The position numbers were made by a program, and so were the translations under genes. A model generated the notes under the pieces. That model had not been told where the DNA came from and made no database searches. It saw nothing but the letters and a program-made list of their open reading frames with translations. From Filomicrobium sp. (GTDB lineage Bacteria; Pseudomonadota; Alphaproteobacteria; Rhizobiales; Hyphomicrobiaceae), in NCBI GenBank assembly GCA_030607105.1, contig JAUWFF010000024.1, forward strand, positions 1-9,052: a stretch of 9,052 bases of DNA, in the 5' to 3' direction. Positions within the stretch are counted from its first letter, which is position 1, and each line of letters begins with the position of its first letter. Below, in pieces: positions 1-7,690 of the stretch.

Positions 1-2231
1 GTCTCTTCTAGAAGTCCGGTCGGATCGTCTGCAACCTTCGAGAAGAAGATATCCCGCGTCAGGCGATCCCGCGTCTCGCCGGGCTCCGTCACCGCACGTG
101 CAACCTTGCGTGTAAGCCCATCGGAAGCCGGTCGATAGGGAAGGCCAAACGGAAACACGATAAGGCCCAGGAACCAGCGCGCGGCCGTGTTCGGGAAATT
201 ATCGATGGCACCGCTTAGCGCGTTTTGGAAGCGCTCCAACCCGTTACGCATGGCCATTTCGACAAACATCAGGTCCGCTTGAGGCTGCCCTTCATCATCA
301 AACCGCTTGAGAACGCACGACAGCAGATAGAGCTCCGACAACGCATCGGCCATGCGTCCCGTCAACATCTGCCGGGTCTTCATGCCGCCACCAAGCGTCG
401 CGACGGCAACGTCAGCGACCAACGCGAAGTTTCGGGACTGCCGCCACAACTGCCTGTACCACCTCGCCATCGGTCCTGAATCGAGCGGCGCTTGGCCGAA
501 GCTGCCAAAGCTGAGATTGTGAAACGCCGCGCCAGCCACGTTGGAGACCGAGTAAGCCACATGCTGACTGAAGGCGTCTTCGAAGGCCTCCAATCCCGCC
601 TGACGGTCCTTATGCTGCGCCGCTTGTATTTCCCGGTAGAGATAAGGATGCGACCGCAGCGCTCCCTGAGTGAATGTGATCAGCGTTCTGGTTAGGATGT
701 TCGCACCTTCAACGGTGATCCCGACCGGCACCATCTGGTAGGCAGCCTGCAAGTAGTTTGACGGTCCGTCACAAATGGCTCGCCCGCCATGGATATCCAT
801 GGCGTCGTTGACAGCCTGCCGCATGCGCTCGGTGGTCTGATACTTCATCAGCGCCGATATAACCGACGGCTTTTCACCCGCAACAATCATCGCCGCCGTG
901 ACCGCACGGGCCGCTTCGTTGACGTAGGCAGCCTCCGCGATCCGCGCCAGCGGCTGCGCGACACCATCCATGCGCGCAATCGGAATGCCGAACTGTTTGC
1001 GTATTCGGGCATAGGCCGACGTATGGCGCAGCATCGTCTTCGCTCCAGCCGTCGCCGATGACGGCAAGGAGATCGCGCGGCCGGCCGCAAGGCACTCCAT
1101 CAGCATCCGCCAGCCCTGACCGACGCGTTCTTTGCCACCGATCACCCAATCGACCGGGATGAAGACATCTCTGCCCCAGTTCGGGCCATTCGGAAATGCC
1201 GATCCGGAGGGCAGGTGCCGGCGGCCAATTTCAACGCCGGGATGATCCGCGGGGATGAGCGCCAGTGTGATACCGACGTCATCACCCCCGCCAAGCAAGT
1301 TGTCCGGATCAAACAACCGGAACGCCAGCCCCACCAGGGTCGCTGTCGGCCCTAACGTGATGTAGCGCTTTTCCCAGTTGAGCCGGATCCCGAGCGTTTC
1401 GCGGCCCTCATGCTGGCCCCGCTCGACACGACCGATATCGCGCATAGTCGCCGCATCCGAGCCCGACGTCGGCCCGGTCAGCGAAAAGCATGGAATCTCT
1501 TCTCCCTTCGCCAGCCGGGGCAGGAAATGCGACTTCTGCTGATCGGTTCCGTATTTTTCTATAAGCTCTCCAGGACCCAGCGAATTCGGCACCATGACGA
1601 TCGTCGCCACGTCTGGTGACCGCGAGGAAATCTTACCAAGGATCAGCGACTGCGCCTGCGCCGAAAAACCTAGCCCGCCATGCTCTTTGGAGATCAGCAT
1701 TCCAAGGAAGCCGTGCTGCGCGACGAAGTCCCAGATCTCCTGCGGGATTTTCTTCTTCTGAAATCGGATCTGCCAATCATCGATCATCCGGCAGAGATCC
1801 TGGGTGGGTCCGTCTAAAAACTCTCTTTCTTCCCTCGTCAGCTCGATACCCGGAAGATCAAGCAGCCGGTTCCAATCCGGTTTGCCCGAAAACAGCTCCG
1901 CGTCAAACCCGACGGTTCCCGCCTCCAGTGCCTGCTGTTCCGTCTCCGAAACCCGCGGCAGCACCTTCCGAACAGTGGCAAAGATCGGTGCGATCACAAG
2001 TTGCCTGCGCAACGCCGGTATCGCCAGCGCGGCCAGCGCTACGGCAGGTAACCAAGCAAGTAAGCCCAGGATACTGGTCGGCGGAAAGTTGCCCTCGCCA
2101 GTAAAAACACCCATCTGCCACAGAAGGACAGCCACCGCGAAAGCCCCGGCCCAGACCACGAGCCGCGCCTTCATCATTGCCAATGCAACCAACAGCGCCA
2201 ACACCAGCGCAAGGTAGACCAGGAATGTCAT
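1..2231 (-). CDS. fadE: FadE-type membrane-anchored acyl-CoA dehydrogenase (3' end beyond window)
   Basis: FAD-dependent acyl-CoA dehydrogenase that converts acyl-CoA to trans-2-enoyl-CoA, the first step of beta-oxidation. The minus-strand frame starting at 2231 stays open for 743 codons to the window edge. It resembles E. coli FadE (about 814 aa) along its whole length, so roughly 70 C-terminal residues are missing. Residues 1 to about 75 form two or three hydrophobic helices, as in FadE. The ACAD N-terminal and middle domains follow, with SLTGPTSGSDA at 250-260 and RYITLGP from 289. Next come the C-terminal ACAD helices, with MDIHGG at 478-483 and VEGANILTR, whose Glu508 aligns with the catalytic base of acyl-CoA dehydrogenases. 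The rest matches the FadE-specific C-terminal domain (DUF1974). The start is supported by AGGAGG (2246-2241) nine bases upstream. It is divergent from the glycosyltransferase gene. Length, membrane helices and domain order separate it from ordinary soluble ~380-aa ACADs. Confidence 0.95.
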   Translation of the reverse strand, partial: MTFLVYLALVLALLVALAMMKARLVVWAGAFAVAVLLWQMGVFTGEGNFPPTSILGLLAWLPAVALAALAIPALRRQLVIAPIFATVRKVLPRVSETEQQALEAGTVGFDAELFSGKPDWNRLLDLPGIELTREEREFLDGPTQDLCRMIDDWQIRFQKKKIPQEIWDFVAQHGFLGMLISKEHGGLGFSAQAQSLILGKISSRSPDVATIVMVPNSLGPGELIEKYGTDQQKSHFLPRLAKGEEIPCFSLTGPTSGSDAATMRDIGRVERGQHEGRETLGIRLNWEKRYITLGPTATLVGLAFRLFDPDNLLGGGDDVGITLALIPADHPGVEIGRRHLPSGSAFPNGPNWGRDVFIPVDWVIGGKERVGQGWRMLMECLAAGRAISLPSSATAGAKTMLRHTSAYARIRKQFGIPIARMDGVAQPLARIAEAAYVNEAARAVTAAMIVAGEKPSVISALMKYQTTERMRQAVNDAMDIHGGRAICDGPSNYLQAAYQMVPVGITVEGANILTRTLITFTQGALRSHPYLYREIQAAQHKDRQAGLEAFEDAFSQHVAYSVSNVAGAAFHNLSFGSFGQAPLDSGPMARWYRQLWRQSRNFALVADVAVATLGGGMKTRQMLTGRMADALSELYLLSCVLKRFDDEGQPQADLMFVEMAMRNGLERFQNALSGAIDNFPNTAARWFLGLIVFPFGLPYRPASDGLTRKVARAVTEPGETRDRLTRDIFFSKVADDPTGLLEE

Positions 2232-2638
2232 GTATGGGGACCTCCTCGCTATCCCGGAGAACCAAGCCGACCGGAAACGCGAATTCTTGAGCCCGGCAGG
2301 GCTGCTATCTTAGCAAACGCCCCAATCTCTGTCCGGTTAGGTTACGAGTGTTGTTAGCAGCCAGGATCAAGGTGAGGTTCCCGTCTTGGAAGTCCGATTA
2401 AGAGCGATCAAGGTCCGCCTGCATGGCGAGACGCGCTGACAAATCTATTTCGCCTAGACCCTAAGCTGAATGCTTCTTGATGAACCAGAAAGGCTAGACT
2501 ACACCCCCTACGCTACAAATGGAAAATGTTTGAATCCTAGCGACCTAGCAGCTGCAATTCCGGCACAAGGAACCGTGGAGCAATCAGCGATAGGTCGATA
2601 GACAGGAAGTCTCCCGGAACCGGCTGCAAGGTCACTTC
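2232..2638. other. Divergent intergenic region between fadE and the glycosyltransferase gene
   Basis: About 400 bases between two divergently transcribed genes, so it should hold promoters for both. On the minus side only the fadE Shine-Dalgarno (2246-2241) is clear. On the plus side TTGATG (2477-2482) and TACACC (2500-2505), 17 bases apart, are a weak sigma70-like pair matching 4/6 and 3/6 of consensus. Two short tandem pairs are present: CCTAGC twice at about 2537-2552, and CGATAG twice at 2588-2601. They may be chance or regulator half-sites. A 43-codon reading frame (2470-2601) lies here without a good ribosome-binding site. No RNA gene was recognised. Confidence 0.5.
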
Positions 2639-3691
2639 ATGCGCATTTTGCTCGTCAGCCCTGGCAATAACCATAAATACGGCGGTGGCTTCTATTACGC
2701 CTTCCACCGCAGACTGATGAACGGTTTTATCCGCAACGGCCATTTCGTCTATCAGTTCTCCGACCGCGATACCGCGGACTACGCGTTGGGCATGCGGCAG
2801 CTCGGCAAGTGGCTTGCAAACAAACGTCTCATCGAAATCGCAAGCGAGCTCAAACCCACGCTTCTGATCCTGCAGCAAAGCCACATGATAACGCCGGAGA
2901 CCGCAAGACGCGTCCGCGACGTCGCCCCAGCTGTCAAAATCGCCGCGATCTCCATCGACGATATCAGCGACCCAACGCCGGCCGCACAATTCCGCTATCT
3001 CCTTGAGGAAGCCGACATTGGCTTTGCGACGACCGGCGGACAGACGCTCAAGGGGTTTTCCGGGCTTCGACCAATGGCCTTCATTCCCAACCCGGTCGAC
3101 ATTTCGATCGATACAAAATCGGCCGGCGACGCCAACGTGCACGATTACGATCTGATATTCGCGGGTCACCAGCCGATAATCGACCCCCGCTGGGCCTTCA
3201 TCGAAGAAGTCGCAAACAAGCTGCCAGCTGCAGTCCGCTGCGGCGTATTCGGAAAGCACCAGCAACGCCAGCTCTCTGGCGCGGCCTACATCGAAGCACT
3301 TGGCGCCTCGAAGATCGGGCTCAATCTCAACCGTCGCGACGGCGACCTTTATGCCTCCGACCGAATGGCTCAACTGCTCGGAAACGGTCTGTTGCTGGCG
3401 ACACATCGCGCCTCCGGATACAGCGAAGTATTCTCCGAAGATGAGATGCTATTCTTCACCAATTCTGACGATCTCGCCGCAGGCATTGAGCGAGTCCTGG
3501 GCGCTGGTGAACCCTGGCGTGCCATGGCACACGCCGGACGGCGAAAGGCCATTGCAACCATGAGCGAGACGCGTGTTGCCCGATTCATCGTCGACGCAAT
3601 GCAAGGGGCGAGTCTGCCATCCAATTGGGCATTCCCAAACCACGTATTCGGCTTCACTCAGAACGCGAGCGAACCGGCGGCGATCAGCTAG
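2639..3691 (+). CDS. CgeB-like glycosyltransferase (GT-B fold)
   Basis: Predicted cytoplasmic glycosyltransferase of 350 aa; sugar donor and acceptor unknown. The N-terminus MRILLVSPGNNHKYGGG is a typical first Rossmann strand plus glycine loop of a GT-B enzyme. NPVD (151-154) sits near the expected inter-domain hinge, followed by the second-domain strand DLIFAGH (171-177). Residues about 222-288 match the Glyco_trans_1_2 pattern of CgeB-like proteins: ASKIGLNLN, an Arg at 242, then GNGLLLATHRASGYSEVF and a final helix with ERVL. No signal peptide or membrane segment is seen. The start follows AAGG (2628-2631) with a 7-base spacer. It is the first gene of a run with the GST-like gene (16-base gap) and ilvH. 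Relatives often modify surface polysaccharides or glycans, but nothing next to it fixes that role here. Confidence 0.8.
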   Translation: MRILLVSPGNNHKYGGGFYYAFHRRLMNGFIRNGHFVYQFSDRDTADYALGMRQLGKWLANKRLIEIASELKPTLLILQQSHMITPETARRVRDVAPAVKIAAISIDDISDPTPAAQFRYLLEEADIGFATTGGQTLKGFSGLRPMAFIPNPVDISIDTKSAGDANVHDYDLIFAGHQPIIDPRWAFIEEVANKLPAAVRCGVFGKHQQRQLSGAAYIEALGASKIGLNLNRRDGDLYASDRMAQLLGNGLLLATHRASGYSEVFSEDEMLFFTNSDDLAAGIERVLGAGEPWRAMAHAGRRKAIATMSETRVARFIVDAMQGASLPSNWAFPNHVFGFTQNASEPAAIS

Positions 3692-3707
3692 GATGGAGCA
3701 CACAGGC

Positions 3708-4406
3708 ATGCACCTCATCATTGTCAACAAGCTCTATTCATCATGGTCCATGCGGCCGTGGCTCGTGATGAAGGCCAACCAAATTCTATTCCAGGAGACG
3801 GTAATCCCAATGCGGCAGCCGGACACCAAGGAACGGATCAGGGCTTATTCCCCAACAGGATTGGTCCCCGTATTGCTCGACGGGGAAGCGGTCGTTTGGG
3901 AGAGCGTGGCGATCATCTCGCATCTGGCCGACAGGTTTCCTGAAAAGCCCATCTGGCCAACCGGCAGCATGGCCGCCCGTGCCCATGCGAAATCCATCTC
4001 TCTCGAAATGCACTCAGGCTTCCGCGCCCTCCGCCAGGCCTGCCCTATGAACCTCGGCAAACGCTTTGCGCCCCCGGCAATCACAGATGAGCTTCGCGCG
4101 GACCTTGCCCGCCTTGAGTTTCTGTGGCGCGATACAAGAGACCGCTTCGGCGGGGCCGGCGACTATCTGTTCGGGGCCTTTTCGGCGGCTGATGCCATGT
4201 TCGCACCAGTCGTGACACGACTTGACACGTATCAGTTACCGGTGTCCGAAAACACCCGCACTTATATGCAAACGATCCTCACCAATCCGGTTTTTGCCGA
4301 CTGGAAACGGCAGGCATTAGCCGAACCGTGGTTGATTCCCGACTACGAAGTCGGACATACCGTTGTTGAAGATTATCTAAGCCCTGCCACCAAACCTCCC
4401 CTTTAA
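3708..4406 (+). CDS. Glutathione S-transferase family protein
   Basis: A 232-aa protein with canonical cytosolic GST architecture. The N-terminal thioredoxin-like domain (about 1-80) contains NKLYSSWSMRPWL (7-19), whose Ser residues are candidates for activating the glutathione thiol. GLVPVL has the conserved cis-Pro at 54, and the glutathione-binding WES is at 64-66. The C-terminal helical domain carries an N-capping box, S159-A-A-D162. Such proteins conjugate or reduce substrates with glutathione; the substrate cannot be read from sequence. ATG 3708 is preferred because GGAG (3695-3698) lies nine bases upstream and the protein then begins directly with the first beta strand. An in-frame ATG at 3693 would add five residues without a good ribosome-binding site. 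It sits 16 bases after the glycosyltransferase and 43 bases before ilvH, consistent with co-transcription. Confidence 0.88.
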   Translation: MHLIIVNKLYSSWSMRPWLVMKANQILFQETVIPMRQPDTKERIRAYSPTGLVPVLLDGEAVVWESVAIISHLADRFPEKPIWPTGSMAARAHAKSISLEMHSGFRALRQACPMNLGKRFAPPAITDELRADLARLEFLWRDTRDRFGGAGDYLFGAFSAADAMFAPVVTRLDTYQLPVSENTRTYMQTILTNPVFADWKRQALAEPWLIPDYEVGHTVVEDYLSPATKPPL

Positions 4407-4449
4407 GGTGGCCTGGCCCCAAGAACGAGAACCAGAAGAGAACACGAAA

Positions 4450-5001
4450 ATGGCCCAGCCACAAAAACAGACCCATTATCCAACCCCGGTTGCCAGAGAG
4501 GAAATTGAGCAAAGAACACTATCGGTCATCGTCGACAACGAGCCCGGTGTGCTGGCGCGGGTCATCGGTCTGTTCTCTGGACGCGGCTACAATATCGACT
4601 CGTTGACAGTGACCGAGACCGAACACGAAAAGCATATTTCTCGCATCACCATCATCACCACCGGGACACCAATGGTGATCGAGCAAATCAAACATCAGCT
4701 TGAACGATTGGTGCCCGTCCATAGGGTCCACGATCTGACGCTCGAAGGCGAACCCTTGGAACGGGAATTGGCACTCGTGAAGGTTCAGGGCCGGGGGGAG
4801 AAACGTATCGAGGCGCTACGTATGGCTGAAATTTTTAGGGCCAACGTAATTGACGCCTCCACCGAGCACTTCATCTTCGAGATGACAGGGCGCGCGCGCG
4901 ACATCGAGCAGTTTCTGCAAATCATGTCGGAGCTTGGACTGGTCGAGGTCGCCCGCACCGGAATCGCGGCAATCGCCCGCGGCCGCACCGAAGGGCTATA
5001 G
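4450..5001 (+). CDS. ilvH: Acetolactate synthase small (regulatory) subunit
   Basis: Regulatory subunit of acetohydroxyacid synthase, which makes 2-acetolactate and 2-aceto-2-hydroxybutyrate for branched-chain amino acids. It activates the large subunit and confers valine feedback inhibition. The 183-aa protein has an N-terminal ACT domain (about 22-96) with the hallmark VDNEPGVLARVIGLFSGRGY (28-47) and the conserved TGTPMVIEQIKHQL (71-84). The C-terminal ALS_ss domain (about 105-177) includes DASTEHFIFEMTG (135-147). Length is normal for IlvH. ATG 4450 is chosen because AGAAGAG (4434-4440) precedes it. A GTG at 4408, one base after the upstream stop, would add 14 non-conserved residues. The catalytic subunit gene ilvI/ilvB is not in the window, which is unusual because it commonly precedes ilvH. 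ilvC lies about 900 bases downstream. Confidence 0.96.
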   Translation: MAQPQKQTHYPTPVAREEIEQRTLSVIVDNEPGVLARVIGLFSGRGYNIDSLTVTETEHEKHISRITIITTGTPMVIEQIKHQLERLVPVHRVHDLTLEGEPLERELALVKVQGRGEKRIEALRMAEIFRANVIDASTEHFIFEMTGRARDIEQFLQIMSELGLVEVARTGIAAIARGRTEGL

Positions 5002-5070
5002 CTTAACCAGAATGCCGGTCGGAGACGATCCCTGCCGGGGCGGAACCGGGCGAGATTGCAGCAGAGTTAG

Positions 5071-5099
5071 AGCGGTTCAGGGCCCACTCGAACCGTTTT
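5071..5099 (+). terminator. Putative rho-independent terminator after ilvH
   Basis: AGCGGTTC (5071-5078) can pair with GAACCGTT (5090-5097), giving an 8-bp stem with one G-T wobble and an 11-base loop, followed by TTTTA. It lies between the convergent ilvH and lipoprotein genes and overlaps the lipoprotein stop codon, so it could serve either strand. The T-tract is short, so efficiency is uncertain. It could also be a copy of a small dispersed palindromic element. Confidence 0.55.
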
Positions 5100-5604
5100 A
5101 GGTGCCGAAACCGCCCGAGCGCTTGACCACCGAGTGCGTTTTGTAAACCGCGATAGCACTCCGCGAGAATACCAAACTTAGGTCCTTCTCGAGGTAGCTC
5201 ACCTTCTCATGGTCACGGAAGCCCTTTTTCTTGCCGGCCATGGCGTAAAGCGGCTTGCCAATGATCTTCTCACCCGCTTTCTCAGGCAGCTCGACATAAA
5301 AACCAAGCAGGCGCGGGCGAAATTTGTTGTTCAGCGTGCGCTCGCAGCCGAGTTCCTTAGCCTTGCAGAAGCGCCGACTCTCATAGGTCGCACCTTCCTC
5401 GTTATGAATCTTAATCGCGGTCCGAACGGCCTCGGAACATGATTTGAAATCGAACTTGTCATACTCCGCGCAATCGTTCGTAGACGTGAAGACGCCACGC
5501 GGACCATTGCCATGGGTTGGCCCGCCGCCACCGCCGCAGCCGGCCAGTGCCATAAGGCCAAGAAGTGCAACTGACGCTCTTTTCGCCCGTTTGGCTGAGA
5601 TCAT
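5098..5604 (-). CDS. DUF1190/YgiB-like lipoprotein
   Basis: Small predicted lipoprotein of unknown function, 168 aa from ATG 5604. It has a basic N-terminus, a hydrophobic stretch and the lipobox LAGC with lipidated Cys23, followed by a run of glycines. The mature part resembles DUF1190 (E. coli YgiB/YjfM). It has the NDC...C pattern near the start (NDCAEYDKFDFKSC), a second paired-Cys segment (RRFC...LGC), a central PRLLGFYVELPE segment and the PLYA motif. It ends in a Gly-Phe-Gly motif (RSGGFGT), like the RGGFG of YgiB. ATG 5604 is preferred because AAGGA (5617-5613) lies eight bases upstream; ATG 5613 would overlap that site and add three residues. It is convergent with ilvH and divergent from ilvC, so it is its own unit. 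The family assignment rests on motif recall, not a search. Confidence 0.75.
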   Translation of the reverse strand: MISAKRAKRASVALLGLMALAGCGGGGGPTHGNGPRGVFTSTNDCAEYDKFDFKSCSEAVRTAIKIHNEEGATYESRRFCKAKELGCERTLNNKFRPRLLGFYVELPEKAGEKIIGKPLYAMAGKKKGFRDHEKVSYLEKDLSLVFSRSAIAVYKTHSVVKRSGGFGT

Positions 5605-5613
5605 CGCTGGCAT

Positions 5614-6920
<1,307 letters not shown>

Positions 6921-6945
6921 GTTGCAGTTCTGAGCTCACCGATCT

Positions 6946-6996
6946 GGATAAAAGCAAGGCCGCAGGAACTATCCTGCGGCCTTTCTCGCTTTATCC
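6946..6996 (+). terminator. Rho-independent terminator of ilvC
   Basis: A perfect 11-bp inverted repeat, AAGGCCGCAGG (6956-6966) and CCTGCGGCCTT (6973-6983), with a six-base loop and TTTCTCGCTTT after it. An outer arm, GGATAAAAGC (6946-6955) with GCTTTATCC (6988-6996), extends the palindrome with one bulge and an internal loop. It lies 25 bases after the ilvC stop. Confidence 0.9.
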
Positions 6997-7061
6997 ACCC
7001 GTTCGGGCAGTCCTAATTTTCAGTGCGGGTGAAGCAACCTGTCGCGCGTCAAATGTGCGCT

Positions 7062-7080
7062 GCAGCAATCGCATTGCTGC
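7062..7080. repeat. Short perfect inverted repeat with an extra half-copy
   Basis: GCAGCAAT (7062-7069) and ATTGCTGC (7073-7080) form a perfect 8-bp stem with a 3-base loop. A third related half, GCAGCAA, follows at 7084-7090. It lies in the untranslated stretch between the ilvC terminator and the secreted-protein gene. There is no T-tract, so it is not a terminator. It could be a regulator binding site or an RNA hairpin; function unknown. Confidence 0.5.
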
Positions 7081-7133
7081 TCCGCAGCAACGACCCTTCC
7101 TCGTTGGAATCAATCGGATTATCTATCTCGTCA

Positions 7134-7169
7134 GACCGGCACAAGAATTGTTGCGGAACACAACCGGTC
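7134..7169. repeat. Inverted repeat in the probable 5' UTR of the secreted-protein gene
   Basis: GACCGG (7134-7139) and CCGGTC (7164-7169) form a 6-bp stem. A nested TTGT/ACAA pair is at 7149-7152 and 7160-7163. It lies about 25 bases before the ribosome-binding site AGGAG (7194-7198), so it could be an operator or a folded 5' UTR. The stem is short and may be chance. Confidence 0.35.
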
Positions 7170-7206
7170 GCTCCAATTCGCATTCGCCGTTAAAGGAGAC
7201 ATGATC

Positions 7207-7584
7207 ATGCGCGCATTCATCATCGCCGCTTCCCTTGCAGCTTCGTTGGGCGCAGCCGCACCGGCAATCTCAGGAGAGACCGGGCGCGTTATTCTCGGTC
7301 CAGCCGAGGGCCAGAGCTTTGAAATAGGTTCCGGCAAGGCAGTCGGCTACTACCTTGCAAAGAACGGCAACTGTAAACTGACCCTCACATTCGCTCCGAA
7401 AGCGAACGCGGAAGGCGTCAAGGGCGCAGGCACCCGCGTCAGCTTCCAGGTTGCGCCCGGTGACAACGGCATGGTCGAAAGCCCCGAAGGCAAATCGATC
7501 ATGTTCTTCTGCGAACGCGACGCCAAGCACATGTCGGTCGTCCCCTTCAAGCGCATCGCCTACGCGACGCCGAAGGCCAGCTAA
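7207..7584 (+). CDS. Small secreted (periplasmic) protein of unknown function
   Basis: Predicted exported protein of 125 aa; I do not recognise the family. The N-terminus MRAFIIAASLAASLGAAAPA is a Sec signal peptide, with likely cleavage after about residue 20-22 (APA or AIS). The mature part of about 103 residues is rich in Gly, Lys and short beta-like strands and has only two cysteines, Cys56 (NGNCKL) and Cys102 (FFCERD). These could form a disulfide in the periplasm. No transmembrane helix follows the signal peptide. ATG 7207 is preferred to ATG 7201 because AGGAG (7194-7198) is eight bases from the former and only two from the latter. It is a single-gene unit, bounded by the ilvC terminator upstream and its own terminator downstream, and is convergent with purQ. 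Confidence 0.75.
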   Translation: MRAFIIAASLAASLGAAAPAISGETGRVILGPAEGQSFEIGSGKAVGYYLAKNGNCKLTLTFAPKANAEGVKGAGTRVSFQVAPGDNGMVESPEGKSIMFFCERDAKHMSVVPFKRIAYATPKAS

Positions 7585-7618
7585 GCGCGGTTAAGCGCTG
7601 AGGTGACAACAGCATCTA

Positions 7619-7661
7619 AAGCAGACGGCGGGCTGAATTTTCAGCCCGCCGTTTTTGCTTT
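7619..7661. terminator. Strong rho-independent terminator, probably bidirectional
   Basis: ACGGCGGGCTGA (7625-7636) and TCAGCCCGCCGT (7641-7652) form a perfect 12-bp stem with a four-base loop, followed by a T-run at 7652-7656. An outer AAAGCA/TGCTTT arm (about 7618-7623 with 7656-7661) makes it nearly symmetric. It lies between the convergent secreted-protein gene (ends 7584) and purQ (ends 7691), so it can stop transcription from both, best from the plus strand. Confidence 0.9.
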
Positions 7662-7690
7662 TCTGGATTGTGTGCGCTGGAAGGTTGACC

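Noticed and set aside
1616..2265. Several reading frames of 120-162 aa on both strands
   Set aside because: All overlap the FadE frame, which is continuous and homologous throughout. Their compositions (Arg, Pro, Ser or Gly rich) are typical of out-of-frame shadows.
2537..3406. 289-aa reading frame on the minus strand
   Set aside because: It lies antisense to most of the glycosyltransferase gene, which has recognisable family motifs, a ribosome-binding site and operon context. The antisense protein has no recognisable motif.
3573..3707. N-terminal extension of the GST-like protein from ATG 3573 or 3693
   Set aside because: The 3573 start would overlap the glycosyltransferase by more than 100 bases and add non-GST sequence. 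ATG 3708 has the proper ribosome-binding site and begins at the first beta strand.
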